DNA from: Ariolimax columbianus | Taxonomy: Eukaryota; Mollusca; Gastropoda; Stylommatophora; Arionidae | NCBI GenBank assembly: GCA_036924085.1 | Contig: JAVGWX010000008.1 | Location: 52,845,314-52,909,313 of the forward strand | Length of the DNA: 64,000 nucleotides | Direction of reading: 5' to 3' | Shown: piece after piece, positions 29,440-40,535 of the stretch | How the letters are laid out: every line of letters starts with the position of its first letter | Numbering within the stretch: position 1 is the first letter of the stretch | Program-made: the position numbers and the translations under genes | The notes under the pieces: model-generated | Told to the model about the DNA's origin: nothing | Seen by the model: the letters and a program-made list of their open reading frames with translations, nothing else | Database searches by the model: none

Positions 29440-29945
29440 AAATACATACATACACATACAGGTTGGCTCTTTCCGTCTTGTCAAACGATATTAATTGTGC
29501 TATTAGCACAAAGTCCGTGCAGAAATATAGAGACCATGTGTTGCCCAAGCAGTATGGTCCCTCTCTCGGTCTGCGTTGTTTGCTCCAAGGGAAATGTGAT
29601 ACCAATACATTTGGAACAAGGCTAGCTGCAGAAGCTGCCGGATCAGCAGAACAATACTCTAATCTGTTGGCCTGTCGAAGCTTCACTTCTAGACCAGCTG
29701 TCAACCAAGGCTAAGGGCCTGGTCTGCCCTGCTACAACACTCATCTGATGTTGTCTTTCCACGCTCTAGGATTAGGCATCGTATCCTCTTGCGTGTGCTC
29801 CTTCGCACATCGTTGTCAGGTTTAGTAGATGCTGACGAACTTTCAGAATTATCAGAAAACAGGTTGCACAGTCATATCTGACAAAACCCGACAAGATACG
29901 CCAGTACCTTACCTTATCTTATATATATATATATATATATATATA
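29440..29945. other. No recognised gene
   Basis: A plus-strand frame at 29463-29714 (83 residues, with PKQYGPSLGLRCLLQGKC) is not recognised. It has no signal or domain pattern and no splice context I can support. It may be a fragment of an unnamed repeat. Confidence 0.3.
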
Positions 29946-29949
29946 CAGC

Positions 29950-30455
29950 GCTACACATTTTACGGTGGCTCACCAGTCAGTCACAAATGTCACCAGTCAG
30001 CATGGTTGGACTACAGTCATGCAATTAATGCTCACAAATTTTAACTACGCCCTAATTCACCGTTATTTCTAAAAAAAATAAACATTTGTACAAAATCTAA
30101 ATATATTGTATGACACAGTATTAGTCTATTTTTTCTTAAGAAAAAATGCACTGTTCGCAGAGGCATTGCATGTGTGTGTTCTTGAACATTCTTGGTAGTT
30201 TTAGCACTCTGGTACCATTTATCGATGACTTTATTAAGTTTGAATTGTGGCAGTGGAGGCCGATTTAGACTCACCATCATAAACTAGCTTTTGTACAATC
30301 TATTCGAACCGTACTATCATTAATAATCGTGCGAGAGTCGTTATGTAGTAACTTAAAAACGTAATAAACTATTTTAAAAAAACGTATTTTTTTTTACTTG
30401 TGAAGCAAACATGTTTACTCGTCACAGACGAGCGCTTTTGTCCAGCCCTGTATAT
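29950..30455 (-). mobile_element. Possible Tc1-like remnant
   Basis: Flanked on both sides by TA repeats. The right end read inward is CAGGGCTGGACAAAAGCGC, a Tc1/mariner-style terminus, and the left starts CAGCGCTACAC after TATATATA. A minus-strand frame contains VIDKWYQSAKTTKNVQEH followed by MPLR, weakly like the C terminus of Tc1 transposases. No catalytic motif is visible. The assignment is tentative. Confidence 0.3.
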
Positions 30456-30702
30456 ATATATATATATAAATGCACATATATATAAATGCATCCATACATA
30501 TGTGTAACACACAAACACACAAAATTCCATCCTCGGTCAAATAAATTACAAATAACAAGCCATTGCTTCCACATGCCGCATTCCTCAAGTACCGAACGAG
30601 TAACGGACACTTCCTCTAGCGACTACACAACCGTCGTTCCTGGCTGCCTGAGCGAATTCCTCTCGTATCCAGACCCATCCTCTGGTACTCGCAGTAAGTC
30701 AA

Positions 30703-30723
30703 GGGGGGGGGGGGGGGGGGGGG
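30703..30723 (+). repeat. Poly-G run
   Basis: About 20 consecutive G; its length may be an assembly artefact. Confidence 0.85.
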
Positions 30724-30864
30724 TCAACTGACTTACACTACCAGGCCATCGCGATAAGAATCTACTAACCCAGGAAGTGAAGCTTCCATTTTTTCACACC
30801 TAGTAGCAGTGTACTCACCTATTTTTAAAACGTGTCTTTTTATGTCCCGGTGAGTTATTTTAGT

Positions 30865-31080
30865 GGCTGATTAGTGGTATTAGCAGAGCACTCGATTTTC
30901 CTGGCAAAGGCGTTCAACTCCCACTACCGATAGCGACCAGTTGACTCAGCTGTAAAAGGTTACTTGGATATGTAAAAAAGGCAGCGGGGAAGGGAATTTG
31001 GCCCACTTCGCAAAACTGTGGCATAGTTGAAGGCTCTAACACTTCATCCCCGACTGCAATGTCTCCTTTGGGACTATCTC
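30865..31080 (+). mobile_element. tRNA-derived SINE related to SINE-B/C
   Basis: A box TTAGCAGAGCACTCG and B box GCGTTCAACTCCC are about 28 bp apart. The body has GACCAGTTGACTCAGCTG, AAAGGTTACTTGG and GCAGCGGGGAAGGG, which align with the SINE-B/C core (CGACCCAGCTG, AAATGGGTACC). Older and more diverged than the SINE-C copies. Confidence 0.65.
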
Positions 31081-31220
31081 TACTTTTAAGTTGTTTTAGA
31101 GCAAGGGTCTACTTCCCGAGGCCCGTGAAGCCTTCGCATGCGGCCCAAGATTGGCGTTTTATAGTTGGGATACGGATAATAATGCCAGGACATTATGAAG
31201 CGTGACGGTTGTGGGTTCTG

Positions 31221-31643
31221 GGGACTTGCCTCTTAATTCCCCCCCCCCAAAGAAAAGAAATATGTTAGCAGCGGATTTCCGGCAGTGACGTCACAGAGTA
31301 GTCCACTTATTAACTGTTGAGGGTGGGGATGTGAAACATTCTGCCAGAATAGACGACACTGTCTGCTTCCTCTCCTGCTTATTCCTGCCGTCTTTGCAAT
31401 GAATTTCTTTGGTTAGGGTTCGGATAGGTCTATGGTATGCTTAGAGTAAGGACTGGGTTAGCGTTAGCATCTGTCTATACTTCTATCTTTATCTAAGTCT
31501 TTCCTTATTTATTTAAAATAAAGTAATATCGACTTGTTCTCCCCTTAACCAAAAATAGAATGCCCAGTTATCGTCATAAGCTGTCAAATGCGTACGATGG
31601 GAACCTTGAAGCTCTGTTTGGGGTGAATTAAGACGCAAGAACC
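31221..31643. mobile_element. TIR-T copy 4 (short)
   Basis: Left GGGACTTGCCTCTTAATTC and right GAATTAAGACGCAAGAACC are inverted repeats of the TIR-T type. Same orientation as copy 2. Only a vestige of the telomere-like part remains (TTGGTTAGGGTTCGG, near 31,410). Flanks do not show a target duplication. Confidence 0.8.
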
Positions 31644-31769
31644 AGCTCTATATAAACATTTAAGAAGTATGGAAAATTATATTTCAGTCTTTATATTCAT
31701 TTGACATGATGAAATTGCTAGCCCCACTTACGACCCTCTTCAGTCCCCATTTGCGTCGTGCTTGATCGA

Positions 31770-32180
31770 TATATCTTGAGGAGAGAAGAATAACGTCTGA
31801 TCAGGCAAAAACATGCAGAATAGACAATGTGGCATCAGGATGCTGAGCAGTGCTTGAGCCGTAGCGATCTGCGACCAAAAGCTAACAGCTAGTATCAGGG
31901 TCAGCGACCCAGGGCTGTCAATAACCTTCACCTCCAAATGGTGATCATGGCTGTAACAGTGAAGACCGGCTAATGAGAAGGGGTCGAAGAGGGCAGGTTA
32001 ACCTAATACCCAAAAAATGCCTGCTGAGGTCGGATGCGTCGGACGGAAAGATGTAAATATAGTAGTCAAACTGTAAACTACGACAACGTATTCCGTTCTC
32101 CTGACTACTTCCTGCTACTTACATGGCCCTGTTCTGGGTTTGGTAGCGGGATTTGGAGAACGAAGAAGAAGAAGAAGAAC
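31770..32180 (+). mobile_element. MBE-2 copy 2
   Basis: Starts with GAGAAGAATAACGTCTGATC, the same 5' terminus as MBE-1, followed by GATGCTGAGCAGTGC, a diverged core (GAAGACCGGCTAATGAGAAG, GGGTCGAAGAGGG), and the 3' module (GCTGAGGTCGGATGCGTC, TAGTCAAACTGTAAACTACG). Ends in GAAGAAGAAGAAG. It shows directly that MBE-1 and MBE-2 share a 5' end but not a 3' end. Confidence 0.75.
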
Positions 32181-32186
32181 AACATT

Positions 32187-32720
32187 GACATTGTTAGTCA
32201 CGGCCAGGTAAACATACTGATCAGACATTGTTAGTCACGGCCAGGTAAACATACTGATCAGACATTGTTAGTCACGGCCAGGTAAACATACTGATCAGAC
32301 AATGTTAGTCAGGCTCAGGTAAACATAGTGATCAGACAATCTGAGTCAGGCTCAGGTAAATATACTGATCAGACAATGTTAACAAGGGTCAGGTAAACAT
32401 ACTGATCAGACAATGTTAGTCATGGTCAGGTAAACATACTGATCAGACAATGTTAGTCAGGCTCAGGTAAACATAGTGATCAGAGAATCTGAGTCAGGAT
32501 CAGGTAAACATACTGATCAGGCAATGTTAGTCAGGGCCAGGTAAATATACTGATCAGGCAATGTTAGTCAGGATCAGGTAAACATTCTGATCAGACTGAC
32601 TAACGAGGTGTGAATCGACTTGATAGTAGTCTGCGTCACGCAGTTGAAACAGCATAGCACAACAGCCTGGAGAATCCCGCTCTTTCTTCATCAGCACGCT
32701 CGGGATGTGAACAATTTCAT
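32187..32720 (+). mobile_element. MBE-1 copy 5 (array and 3' core)
   Basis: Begins at the GAA tail of MBE-2 copy 2. About eleven diverged monomers (AGTCACGGCCAGGTAAACAT, ACTGATCAGACAATG), then a core that lacks its first about 70 bp, starting at GACTAACGAGGTGTG, up to CAGCACGCTCGGGATGTG. The CAA tail is missing. MBE-1 seems to have inserted into or recombined with the MBE-2 tail. Confidence 0.75.
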
Positions 32721-32999
32721 TCCCATTAAGTTGATCCTAGGATCAACACGCTTTCCTACATTTTACTGTGGTTTACATATGTGTGTTATAAGAACTAATG
32801 AAGGTGTCTCCAAGAAATATATAAGCCAGTCGTTATTCCCGGGAGCAATTGACACATTTCTTATTGACCTGCGCATTGTGATATCAATTAGGGACGTATT
32901 TACTAGAATGACACATTTACGACAGAAAGGGATTTACGCGGATTCCAACTGCTTACCTTTGACATGTTAGGAATTTGGACAGCGACATCCGGGTAGCCA

Positions 33000-33300
33000 A
33001 AGATAAAGGTAAAGGTGAGTCACATGTGAACAATTGCCGTCAGGGATGAAGATTACTTTTCATGGACTAAGCGGCAGCCTATGTGAGGTGGGTTGGCCAG
33101 TTCTCTTCCTTGTTATTTATACCTTCCTCAACTCATACGTTATCTACCCATTTACAGCTGGGTCGACTGGAGGAGCAGTTGTACTATGAACGAACCACGA
33201 CCGGATTTGTTTAATGTCAATCCGTGTTTTCGAGCCTTGGCTCGCTGTAATCCTAGTCTTAGCAAGCTAGTTCACTGTCGACTATGTCTAGACCAGGAAT
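33000..33300 (-). mobile_element. SINE-B, tRNA-derived, copy 2
   Basis: At its 3' side (left) it has GATAAAGGTAAAGGT, the reverse of a CTTTAC-repeat tail. The body has TTTACAGCTGGGTCGACTGG, and the head near 33,290 has CTAGTTCACTGTCGAC and TTTTCGAGCCTTGG, the reverse of the A and B boxes. The tail type matches SINE-C. Confidence 0.7.
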
Positions 33301-33472
33301 CTCAAACCAAAACACCCAGGTGACCTCATGAGGTAAGCTCGATGGTTATGTAATCTAAACATATCGGTCAAGGTCTCACCTGACGTCAGTGTGCGTGCTC
33401 CGAGAAATCGCCTGTTTCACAGCAATCTTACTAAGTCAAGCAATCCATCAGGGCAAGTCGTGCTTGGCGTCC

Positions 33473-33724
33473 TTAGTTATGGTTGATGGTAGAATCCCAG
33501 GCAGCATGCAGGGTACATGGAGTGGATGCAATGTGTGTTAGCAAATTGTGGCCACGGGGAGAACTGTATGAGGGGTTCGGTCTTTTTCCGTCCCTAGTTT
33601 CCCGGGTCACGTGTAGAAGCTGTCGAGTCCAGACGTCACTTGAGAGTCGGACATGACCGAAAAAAGAGAGGTGGCGTCGGTTCAGAGATGAAAAATTGCT
33701 TTTGAGTTGAGTCCATCGGCACAC
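33473..33724 (-). pseudogene. LINE RT C-terminal fragment
   Basis: The minus-strand frame contains RRHLSFFGHVRLSSDVWTRQ followed by LLHVTRETRDGKR and P, like the C-terminal RRxLxWxGHVxRMxxxR...G.R..GRP pattern of several non-LTR reverse transcriptases. Only about 250 bp; no catalytic motif. Not obviously the same family as 24.8 kb. Confidence 0.5.
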
Positions 33725-33734
33725 CTAGATATTA

Positions 33735-33985
33735 GTAAGTGGGCCTTGCCAGTGAGCTCCAAGGATACGATGTTGGTTCTGGAAGACCTCGAGCTACCTC
33801 ATATCGCCATGTAGGACAGCCAAATGACAATCCCCACAGTGGTGACATTACTGATGAAGTTTGCACTGCACTACAACCAGTAGAACTCCGCCTCCCCCCC
33901 CCCCCTTATCAGGTTGGTCTTGTGATATGGGAAGAGCCACTGTAACCAGCTACCATACAAACGTCTTCAAGAGTTAACTCAACAC
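33735..33985 (+). mobile_element. MBE-like diverged fragment
   Basis: Contains GTGGTGACATTACTGATGAAG, GCACTGCACTACAACC, GGGAAGAGCCACTGTAACC and GAGTTAACTCAACAC in the same order as 40530-40820 (GAAGAGCCCTCACATTGCAC, CAGTGTAACCCG, AAGTTAACTCAG). This suggests a third MBE subfamily. Contains a poly-C run. Confidence 0.4.
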
Positions 33986-34077
33986 AAGTAACTTCGAACA
34001 ACCACGTATGCACTATTTGTTGCTGCACTTATTCGGTTTGCAAATTATCATCAAGCAGGGCGACTTCATGCTTACCG

Positions 34078-36640
34078 GAGAAAAAAGCAGCAAACGCCTT
34101 TATAGAACATTATGCTATAGCAAACCACATTGATGTCCCTACAGACAGGCATACAGATATTAGAAAAGAACAAAAAAGCCACGACAACATCAAGATGGCA
34201 CTAGAGGAGCACATGATGGCAAAACTAACAATGAATGAAATGGATGAGGTCATGAGAACTTTAAAGAAAAAGAAATCGCTCGGAAAAGATGGGGTAACAA
34301 ACGAAATGCTGATGGGGTTGGGTGGGGTTGGGCCAAACAGCAAAGAGGAAGTTACTTTCAGTCCTGAACCAAACCTGGAAAAGGAGAATTGTACCGCGGG
34401 CATGGAAAGATGCCGTAATTATACCAGTACCAAAGAAAGAAAAAGATAGAACAGATCCAAATGGATACAGGCTCATCAGCCTACTGAGCTGTGTAGGTAA
34501 ACTGATTGAGCGTATGATAAACACCAGACTGATGTGGCATCTGGAAGAAAAACACATATTAATTCCACAGCAAGCAGGATTTAGACAACACAGATCCACC
34601 GAGGACCAGATCACTCTCATAGCACAGGAAATAGAGGATGCTTACCAAGAGAAAAAGTATACAGAAGCGGTTTGGGTGGATCTAGAGAAGGCATTTGACA
34701 AGATGTGGAAAGAGGGACTTAGAGTAAAGCTACGAAGAAGTGAAGTATCTGGAAAAAATGTACAGATGGATCAGCCACTACCTCGAAAATAGAACAGCCA
34801 GAGTTCAAATACAAGGGCAGATGAGCAAAAAGGTGACAATGGAGCAAAGAGTACCACAAGGGGGAGTACTGTCACCCACACTTTTCCTGGTGTATACAAA
34901 CAACATCATAGAGAATATACCAAGAAGAGTCCACAGCTCCATGTTTGCAGACGATCTGGCCATGTGGACCTCTGAAAAAAATCTCACCGTAGCAATCAAT
35001 CGGATGCAGGAGGCAAAACATCGTTGGAAGAGTGGACGAACTCATAGTTGGTCAAAATAAATGAGGAAAAAACAACTTGTACGATATTCTCGCTTTCAAA
35101 TAAACCACAGAACACCAACATAAGTCTTAACAGCAAATATCTGCGGCGAAACGACAACCCAAACTACTTGGAAGTCGCATTTGATCGGCGCATGACATGG
35201 AAAAGTCAGATCGAGAGAAACCGAATGAGAGCTAGACAAAGAATGGCAATCATGAGAAAACTTGCTGGCACAAGCTGGGGAGCAGACGAAAGAATACTAA
35301 AGAAACTGTACACTGGAAGAGTGAGACCAGTTCTCGAGTATGGCATTGCGGCATGAACAACAGCAGCAAAGATGAACTTTGATAAAATTAGCAAACTTCA
35401 AAACCAAGACAGGAGAGTTATAACAGGAGCCATGAAGACAACGCCAATTGTAGAACTTGAAAAGATTACAAATCTGCAATCCATGACCGACAGAAGAGAC
35501 TGCAGAGCCCAGCAGCAAGCAGAGAAACTCAGAAGACTGACAGGCCATCCAATGCACCAGAGACTAAATCGATTTGGAAATGGGAAACTAAAGCGGAGAA
35601 ACTATTCAGAAATAGCCAAAGCAAAAATGAGCGAAGACCCTATGAACACCGTAACAACACCAAAGCTCATCCCTAATGTACGGAAACCCACATGGAAGCA
35701 GCATATAATTCCGGAGGTGGTAAAAAATATACCAGGTATTGGAAACAAGAACAGCCAGACTGAAAAAGAAAGAAGAGACATAACCCTGAGGTACATAGCG
35801 GAAAACTACCCAAGCATGGACTGGACCGATGCATACACCGACGGTTCTGTAAGAAACACAACACAGAATGGAGGGGCAGGGGTATTCCTGAGCCTAACAA
35901 ACGGTAAAAAAATAACACTGTCAGTGGCAACTGGAAAATATTCAAGCAATTTCAAAGCGGAGGCAGAGGCACTGAAGGCTGCAATAAAAGCATTGCTGAC
36001 AGGCGAAAGCAATGATAGCCAGATAGTCCTGTTTACAGATGTCCTGGCCGTAGTTACAGCACTAAAAAGCCAGAAAAATACTGAACTTAATGATTTAAGA
36101 GCAGTACTCTGTCAACTATGCCAGCAGTCCGCACCAAAAAAGAGTAGTGGTACAGTGGGTTCCATCCCACTGTAACATCCAAGGCAACGAGGAGGCAGAC
36201 AGACTTGCAAAAGAAGGTGCAAGACTAGCACAACCAGATTCTAGTGTGACCTGCAAAGAGTCCAAAAGGTTTATTAGGTTCAGATACATGGCCAAATTGG
36301 AAACAGAACATACTGGCTACACAAAAAACGATGCCTTTTACCAGTTGAAAAGAAGAGAGCAGGTCGTGGTCTTCAGACTCCGCACAGGCCACAACAGACC
36401 GAGGTACCATTTATTCAATAAACTGAAGATAGGTGGCACTGACGAATGCACCTGTGGCACAGGGAAAATGACCGCTGAACATCTGCTGCAAAATTGTCTG
36501 ACATACGAGGACCAGAGAAAGCACATGTGGCTATCACCAGTGGCAACACTAGACAAGCTTTAGGGCAGTGTCGACAGCCTCGGGATTACAGCTGCTTTCT
36601 TCGAACAAATACAAGTTGACGTCTGACAGCGTACGAAGAA
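34078..36640 (+). pseudogene. LINE-J, nearly complete RT-RNase H region, frameshifted
   Basis: Coding homology starts at about 34,078 (EKKAANAFIEHYAIANHIDV) and goes through RT: KSLGKDGVTNEML, IPVPKKEKDRTDPNGYRLIS, AVWVDLEKAFDKMW (first catalytic Asp), RVPQGGVLSPTLFLVYTNN, SMFADDLAMW (catalytic Asp pair). RNase H follows (YTDGS, FKAEAEAL, FTDVLAVV, GNEEAD), then a Cys/His tail and GAAGAAGAAG. Breaks: frameshifts near 34,320 (GGGTTGG duplication), 34,740, 35,040 and 36,145, and a stop at 35,356 (WTTAAK to TGA). The 3' half matches the intact copy at 16.9-18.5 kb closely. The endonuclease domain is missing. It is the only copy showing the RT palm of this family. Confidence 0.88.
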
Positions 36641-37315
36641 GAAGATAATCTGTTTGTCAGTTATTTAAACAGAACATGTGTATCTACTATATATCACCGG
36701 AGTAGTGCCTGTGTGGAGCAGAACAGGACCACTGTCACTTTTCAAGCATATCGTAAATGGGGACTAAATACGGTTGTGTATAGAGCTATCAACCTAGGCG
36801 TGTACAATCGTAGCTTTTAAACAACCACTTCAGTTGATCGAATTCATGTTTAGTGTACAGGGTCAGCTTTTGTGATGGCCTATGCTTTACTTGGAGTTAA
36901 TGGCCGAATCTCTCAACCCTCGGATTAAATCAGGCACATGTGTCTGATGTCAGGTAACCAAATGTTGAGTAAATGCATTTCACTCTTTTGCCTTGGTGTA
37001 CCGTGTTGCATACACGATCTCCTTTGGTCCATCTCTCCACATCAACATCGGGCGCCCGGGATGGAGCCTGAAGTTCTAGGACTACCAGGACGTCACTATA
37101 GGTGTCCATCCGGTATACAGCACCACATGGCTGGCTCATCTGTATTTTCGTAACAAAGCGACACCTATTCTGCCAGTGACGGCAGATCGACGCCTGTATT
37201 ATATGTTGTGTATTTGGTCTCTAAGGGAGATCTTCAATGATCTTCGCTCTATCTCTTGTTGAACAATGTGGAGTCTTTTGGCTTCAGCTTTCCGAAGGTT
37301 CCAAACCACGCAGTC
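36641..37315. other. No gene seen
   Basis: Mixed sequence after the LINE-J tail. No recognised repeat or gene. Confidence 0.4.
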
Positions 37316-37317
37316 AT

Positions 37318-37545
37318 TAAGTAAAAGTAAAGTGGAAATCCAGCAGAATTAACCTCTGGTTGGAAATAGGTTTTGAAGACTCCGTTGTATTAAGCCGCAG
37401 CCCGTGAGAGGTGGGGTGGCCAGTGCCAGTCCTTGCTGTTTTGACTTTTGTTACTGTTTTTACATGTGTCAGGTACCCATTTTAATCTGGGTTGACTAGG
37501 GAATCTGTCCCCAATTAAAATCATGCCCCAGATTTCTTAGTTTCC
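37318..37545 (-). mobile_element. SINE-B-like fragment
   Basis: TAAGTAAAAGTAAAGTGG at the left is the reverse of a CTTTAC tail. It is followed by GCCCGTGAGAGGTGGGGTGG and GGCCAGTGCCAGTCCTTGC (compare 33,080) and GTACCCATTTTAATCTGGG (core). The tRNA-like head is not clear because SINE-D directly follows. Confidence 0.55.
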
Positions 37546-37559
37546 GGACGTGATTTTTG

Positions 37560-37806
37560 TTTTTGTTTTGCTCTCGCCGTATTTCGCTATTCCCCAAGGC
37601 AGTGTGCGTTGCACTGTGGTTTTTATTTTGCGCCTGTCGGCCCAGTGCATCCGACTTCAGCAATCATTTTATGTAAAGGTCTGCTTCCTCCTCCATTTTC
37701 TAAGGGTTTGCTTCCCCGGGGTAACAGCCGGTGCTGTGATGGGGATCGAACCCAGCACCTTCAGAATGTGAGCCATGCCACTTAACCACTAGGCCACGCC
37801 GTCCCA
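37560..37806 (-). mobile_element. SINE-D, tRNA-derived, copy 1
   Basis: The minus strand begins GGGACGGCGTGGCCTAG, with A box TGGCCTAGTGGTTAAGTGGC and B box GGGTTCGATCCCC, a very clean tRNA-like head. The body has GTTACCCCGGGGAAGCAAAC and the 3' module with TCGGATGCACTGGGCCGAC. Homologous to 47194-47465 and 51798-52012. Confidence 0.88.
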
Positions 37807-38135
37807 TCGGACGTAATTTGAACAGAGGCTCGCTGTTACCACAGAAAATAGCGAATTGTTCGCTATGAACTGTGCTAACGCTCCCCACAGTCATAGACGA
37901 CATCAAATCAAACCTCAAAAATCAAAATCAATAATTAAAATCACTATATTTACTGCACTAATTGACCATTATTGATTGATTATTGATTCTCTACAAAGTC
38001 AGGTTTACCTAGATTACGATGATTTGAGCTACTGAAGGCCATATGATGATCATTGCTGTCTTTAGACATATTCTAGGGGAAAAAAAAAAGAAAGACATGT
38101 CATATGGGGATATTAATAATTATTATCAGTTATTA
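37807..38135. other. No gene seen
   Basis: AT-rich stretch with a short A run near 38,082. Nothing recognised. Confidence 0.35.
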
Positions 38136-38139
38136 GTCA

Positions 38140-38310
38140 ACCTGTACTCTGGCGAAGATGGATGTGTCGGACCGAAAGGTGCAAATATCGCAGTCAAGCT
38201 GTAAACTAGCGACATAATGCATTCCGTTCTCTGGATTACATTCTGTTACTTGTTCCTGTTCAGGGCTTGGTAGTGGGAGATTGAGAACGAAGGAACGAAG
38301 AAGAAGTCAA
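38140..38310 (+). mobile_element. MBE-2 3' module fragment
   Basis: GATGGATGTGTCGGACCGAA, GGTGCAAATATCGCAGTCAA, GCATTCCGTTCTCTGG, GCTTGGTAGTGGGAGATTG and GAACGAAGAAGAAG follow the order seen at 32.0 and 41.1 kb. Core and 5' end are absent. Confidence 0.7.
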
Positions 38311-38365
38311 CCTGTACTTCTACAAGGCTGGATGCCCATGTGCAGGTCCCAGCTCTGGTATGAAC

Positions 38366-38550
38366 TAGATATAGCCGGGACGATGATCTCCTGCTTAGCA
38401 GGCTAGGCTCGAGCAGCTTATTACTTAGCTGGGTTGGGACAAGTGCCGCGGAGGGTGGTTAACCGATTTGCGAGTCCATCTTAATAGACTCAAACACTAG
38501 AGCAAATTAGACCCACAGCCTGCTAGGCGCCATCTATGTTGATCTAAACA
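38366..38550 (+). mobile_element. SINE-like repeat F, copy 2
   Basis: Same orientation and order as 22777-22960: GATGATCTCCTGCTTAGCAG, GACAAGTGCCGCGGAGGGT, AACCGATTTGCGAGTCC, GCTAGGCGCCATCTATG. CCTGCTTAGCAGG forms a small perfect hairpin here. Confidence 0.5.
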
Positions 38551-39408
38551 AACCACCTAAATTATTAATAATAACAACCTCAAAACTGTTATTTGTGAAT
38601 ATATTCAAGTATATGTAATCAATAAGTAACATGAAGAAGACGAAGAATAAACTATATCATCAACCAATATCGTTCAGATCTCCGTTGAGCATATGTTTTC
38701 AATAACTACACACCAATTCATCAAACTATCACACACGCAAATATCTATTAATGTGGCTCCAAATTTCAAGAGGGACAAGCGGCACCATGGCCAAACCCTC
38801 CATAGTCGCCTCTCGCGACATGCCGGGCAGGTTACGGCGTAATTATTCTTTGCTCACCTTTTGAGCCCCCATTAAGAATATTGAGATTCTAATAACTACA
38901 GGCCCTGCCATTTGATTATTTTTAGAAACATGGAAGTTTGTATTTAACATACAAGATTACGAAGAAGACGAAGTTTTACAAATATGGAAGAATGCACCAG
39001 TCACGTCCTGAATCATTTTTTATTTTCTTTCACCAGGAGTGACTCATGACGTTATCTGATAGTAGTCGACCAAGGTGTAACGTGATTTACGTCACGTCGC
39101 CAGCGTTTACACCTGTTTTCAGCCTATTTAGTATTTATTCTAGTGAAATATAAACCACTTGTGCATATACACGCAGACTGCACAATTGGCACGTACCACT
39201 GACCTCTTATAATGCTGACCTACTGCATAGTAACATATTGTACCCCACATTTTAATGTTGAAATTGTATTATGTATGTTTGATTTCCATTTTATCTACCA
39301 TATGATGTGTACTAGATATGTTAACAAGAAGTTTGATATTGCATGTCACCTATTAAGCATATTATCATTTCGATATGTGTAAATACGCCAGTCATGGATT
39401 AGTAATAC

Positions 39409-39410
<2 letters not shown>
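38551..39410. other. No gene seen
   Basis: AT-rich sequence lacking the dispersed repeats of the rest of the window; no coding pattern recognised. Confidence 0.4.

Positions 39411-39412
<2 letters not shown>

Positions 39413-39477
<65 letters not shown>
39413..39477. repeat. AT microsatellite
   Basis: About 65 bp of pure TA dinucleotides that end exactly where MBE-1 copy 6 begins. Confidence 0.95.
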
Positions 39478-39479
<2 letters not shown>

Positions 39480-40012
39480 GGAGGAGGACTAGCATCTGGT
39501 CGAGCAAAATATACTGGTCAGACATGGTAGTCAGGATCAGGCAAAATATACTTATCAGACATGTTAGTCAGGATCAGGCAAAATATACTGATCAGACATG
39601 TTAGTCAGGATCAGGCAATATATACTGATCAGACATGTTAGGCAAAATATCCTAATTAGACATGTTAGTCACGATCAGGCATAATATACTGATCAGACAT
39701 GTTAGTCATGATCAGGCAAAATATACTGATCAGACATATTAGTCAGGATCAGGCAAAGTATACTGGAAACGCTGTTTTCATAGCAGTCTGGCTAATGAGC
39801 TGAGGGATCAACGTAATCTCCGCAGTAAAGAGAGACTCGCCAATGAAGTTAAGCATTGCACAACTAGCTGGAGGACCTCGGTCCATATTCATCAGCATGC
39901 TCGGAATGTGAGGACAGCTACTGCATCCTGCCACTTAACTTCCTTTTCAGAATGCACAGAAGAGTAAACCAGTCATTGTAGGCATTCAAAACAACAGCAA
40001 CAACAACCACAA
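39478..40012 (+). mobile_element. MBE-1 copy 6 (complete)
   Basis: Begins GGGGAGGAGGACTAGCATCT right after the TA run. It has about seven monomers (TATACTGATCAGACATGTTA), a core that starts late (TACTGGAAACGCTGTTTTC), CAGCATGCTCGGAATGTGAG and the tail AACAACAGCAACAACAACC. Insertion next to a simple repeat gives a clean 5' boundary. Confidence 0.8.
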
Positions 40013-40019
40013 TACCACC

Positions 40020-40285
40020 ACGTCATTCTCATGTTGGTCTCCGTGGAGAAGGGCTGTTTTCATAGCAGCCTGGCTAATGAGGTGGGGGGGGGGGGGGGTT
40101 GGTGTTAATCCGGTAGTTGTGAGCGACACGAAGCCAACCATATCAGAACCGTCCAGTGGACTCAGGTCCATGTTCACCAGCACGCTCGGGATGTGATTAC
40201 AGCTACTGCAACCCGCACTTAACGACCCGCACCTTGCAAGTAGTACAAACGAGTAATATTACTCATTGTGACAATTCAACAACAG
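40020..40285 (+). mobile_element. MBE-1 copy 7 (core only)
   Basis: Directly after copy 6 in the same orientation: GAAGGGCTGTTTTCATAGCA, a G run of about 14, TAGTTGTGAGCGACACG, CACCAGCACGCTCGGGATG, and CAACAACAGCC at the end. It lacks an array. Confidence 0.75.
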
Positions 40286-40295
40286 CCAAAATACT

Positions 40296-40535
40296 TCTAA
40301 TAGACTTTGGACGCACTCAAAGGGAGCAAAGACTAGACTTTGGACGTACTCAAAAGGAATAAAGACTAGACTTCGGACGCAACTCAAAGGAAGCAAAGAC
40401 TAGACTTTGGACGCACTCAAAGGGAGCACAGACTAGACTTTGGACGCACTCAAAAGGAACAAAGACTAGACTTTGGACGCAACTCAAAGGAAGCAGAGAC
40501 TAGACTTTGGAGGCACTCAAAGGGAGCAAAGACTA
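40296..40535 (+). repeat. 33-bp minisatellite, about 7 copies
   Basis: Units contain GACTAGACTTTGGACGCACT and CAAAAGGAACAAA with variants. It lies between MBE-1 copy 7 and an MBE-like copy, in the position an MBE array would occupy, but its sequence is unrelated to the 37-bp monomer. Confidence 0.85.

Noticed and set aside
37560..37806. A genuine tRNA gene (also 47,194 and 51,798)
   Set aside because: A and B boxes are good, but the acceptor and anticodon stems do not close and the same sequence continues into a repeated body; these are tRNA-derived SINEs.
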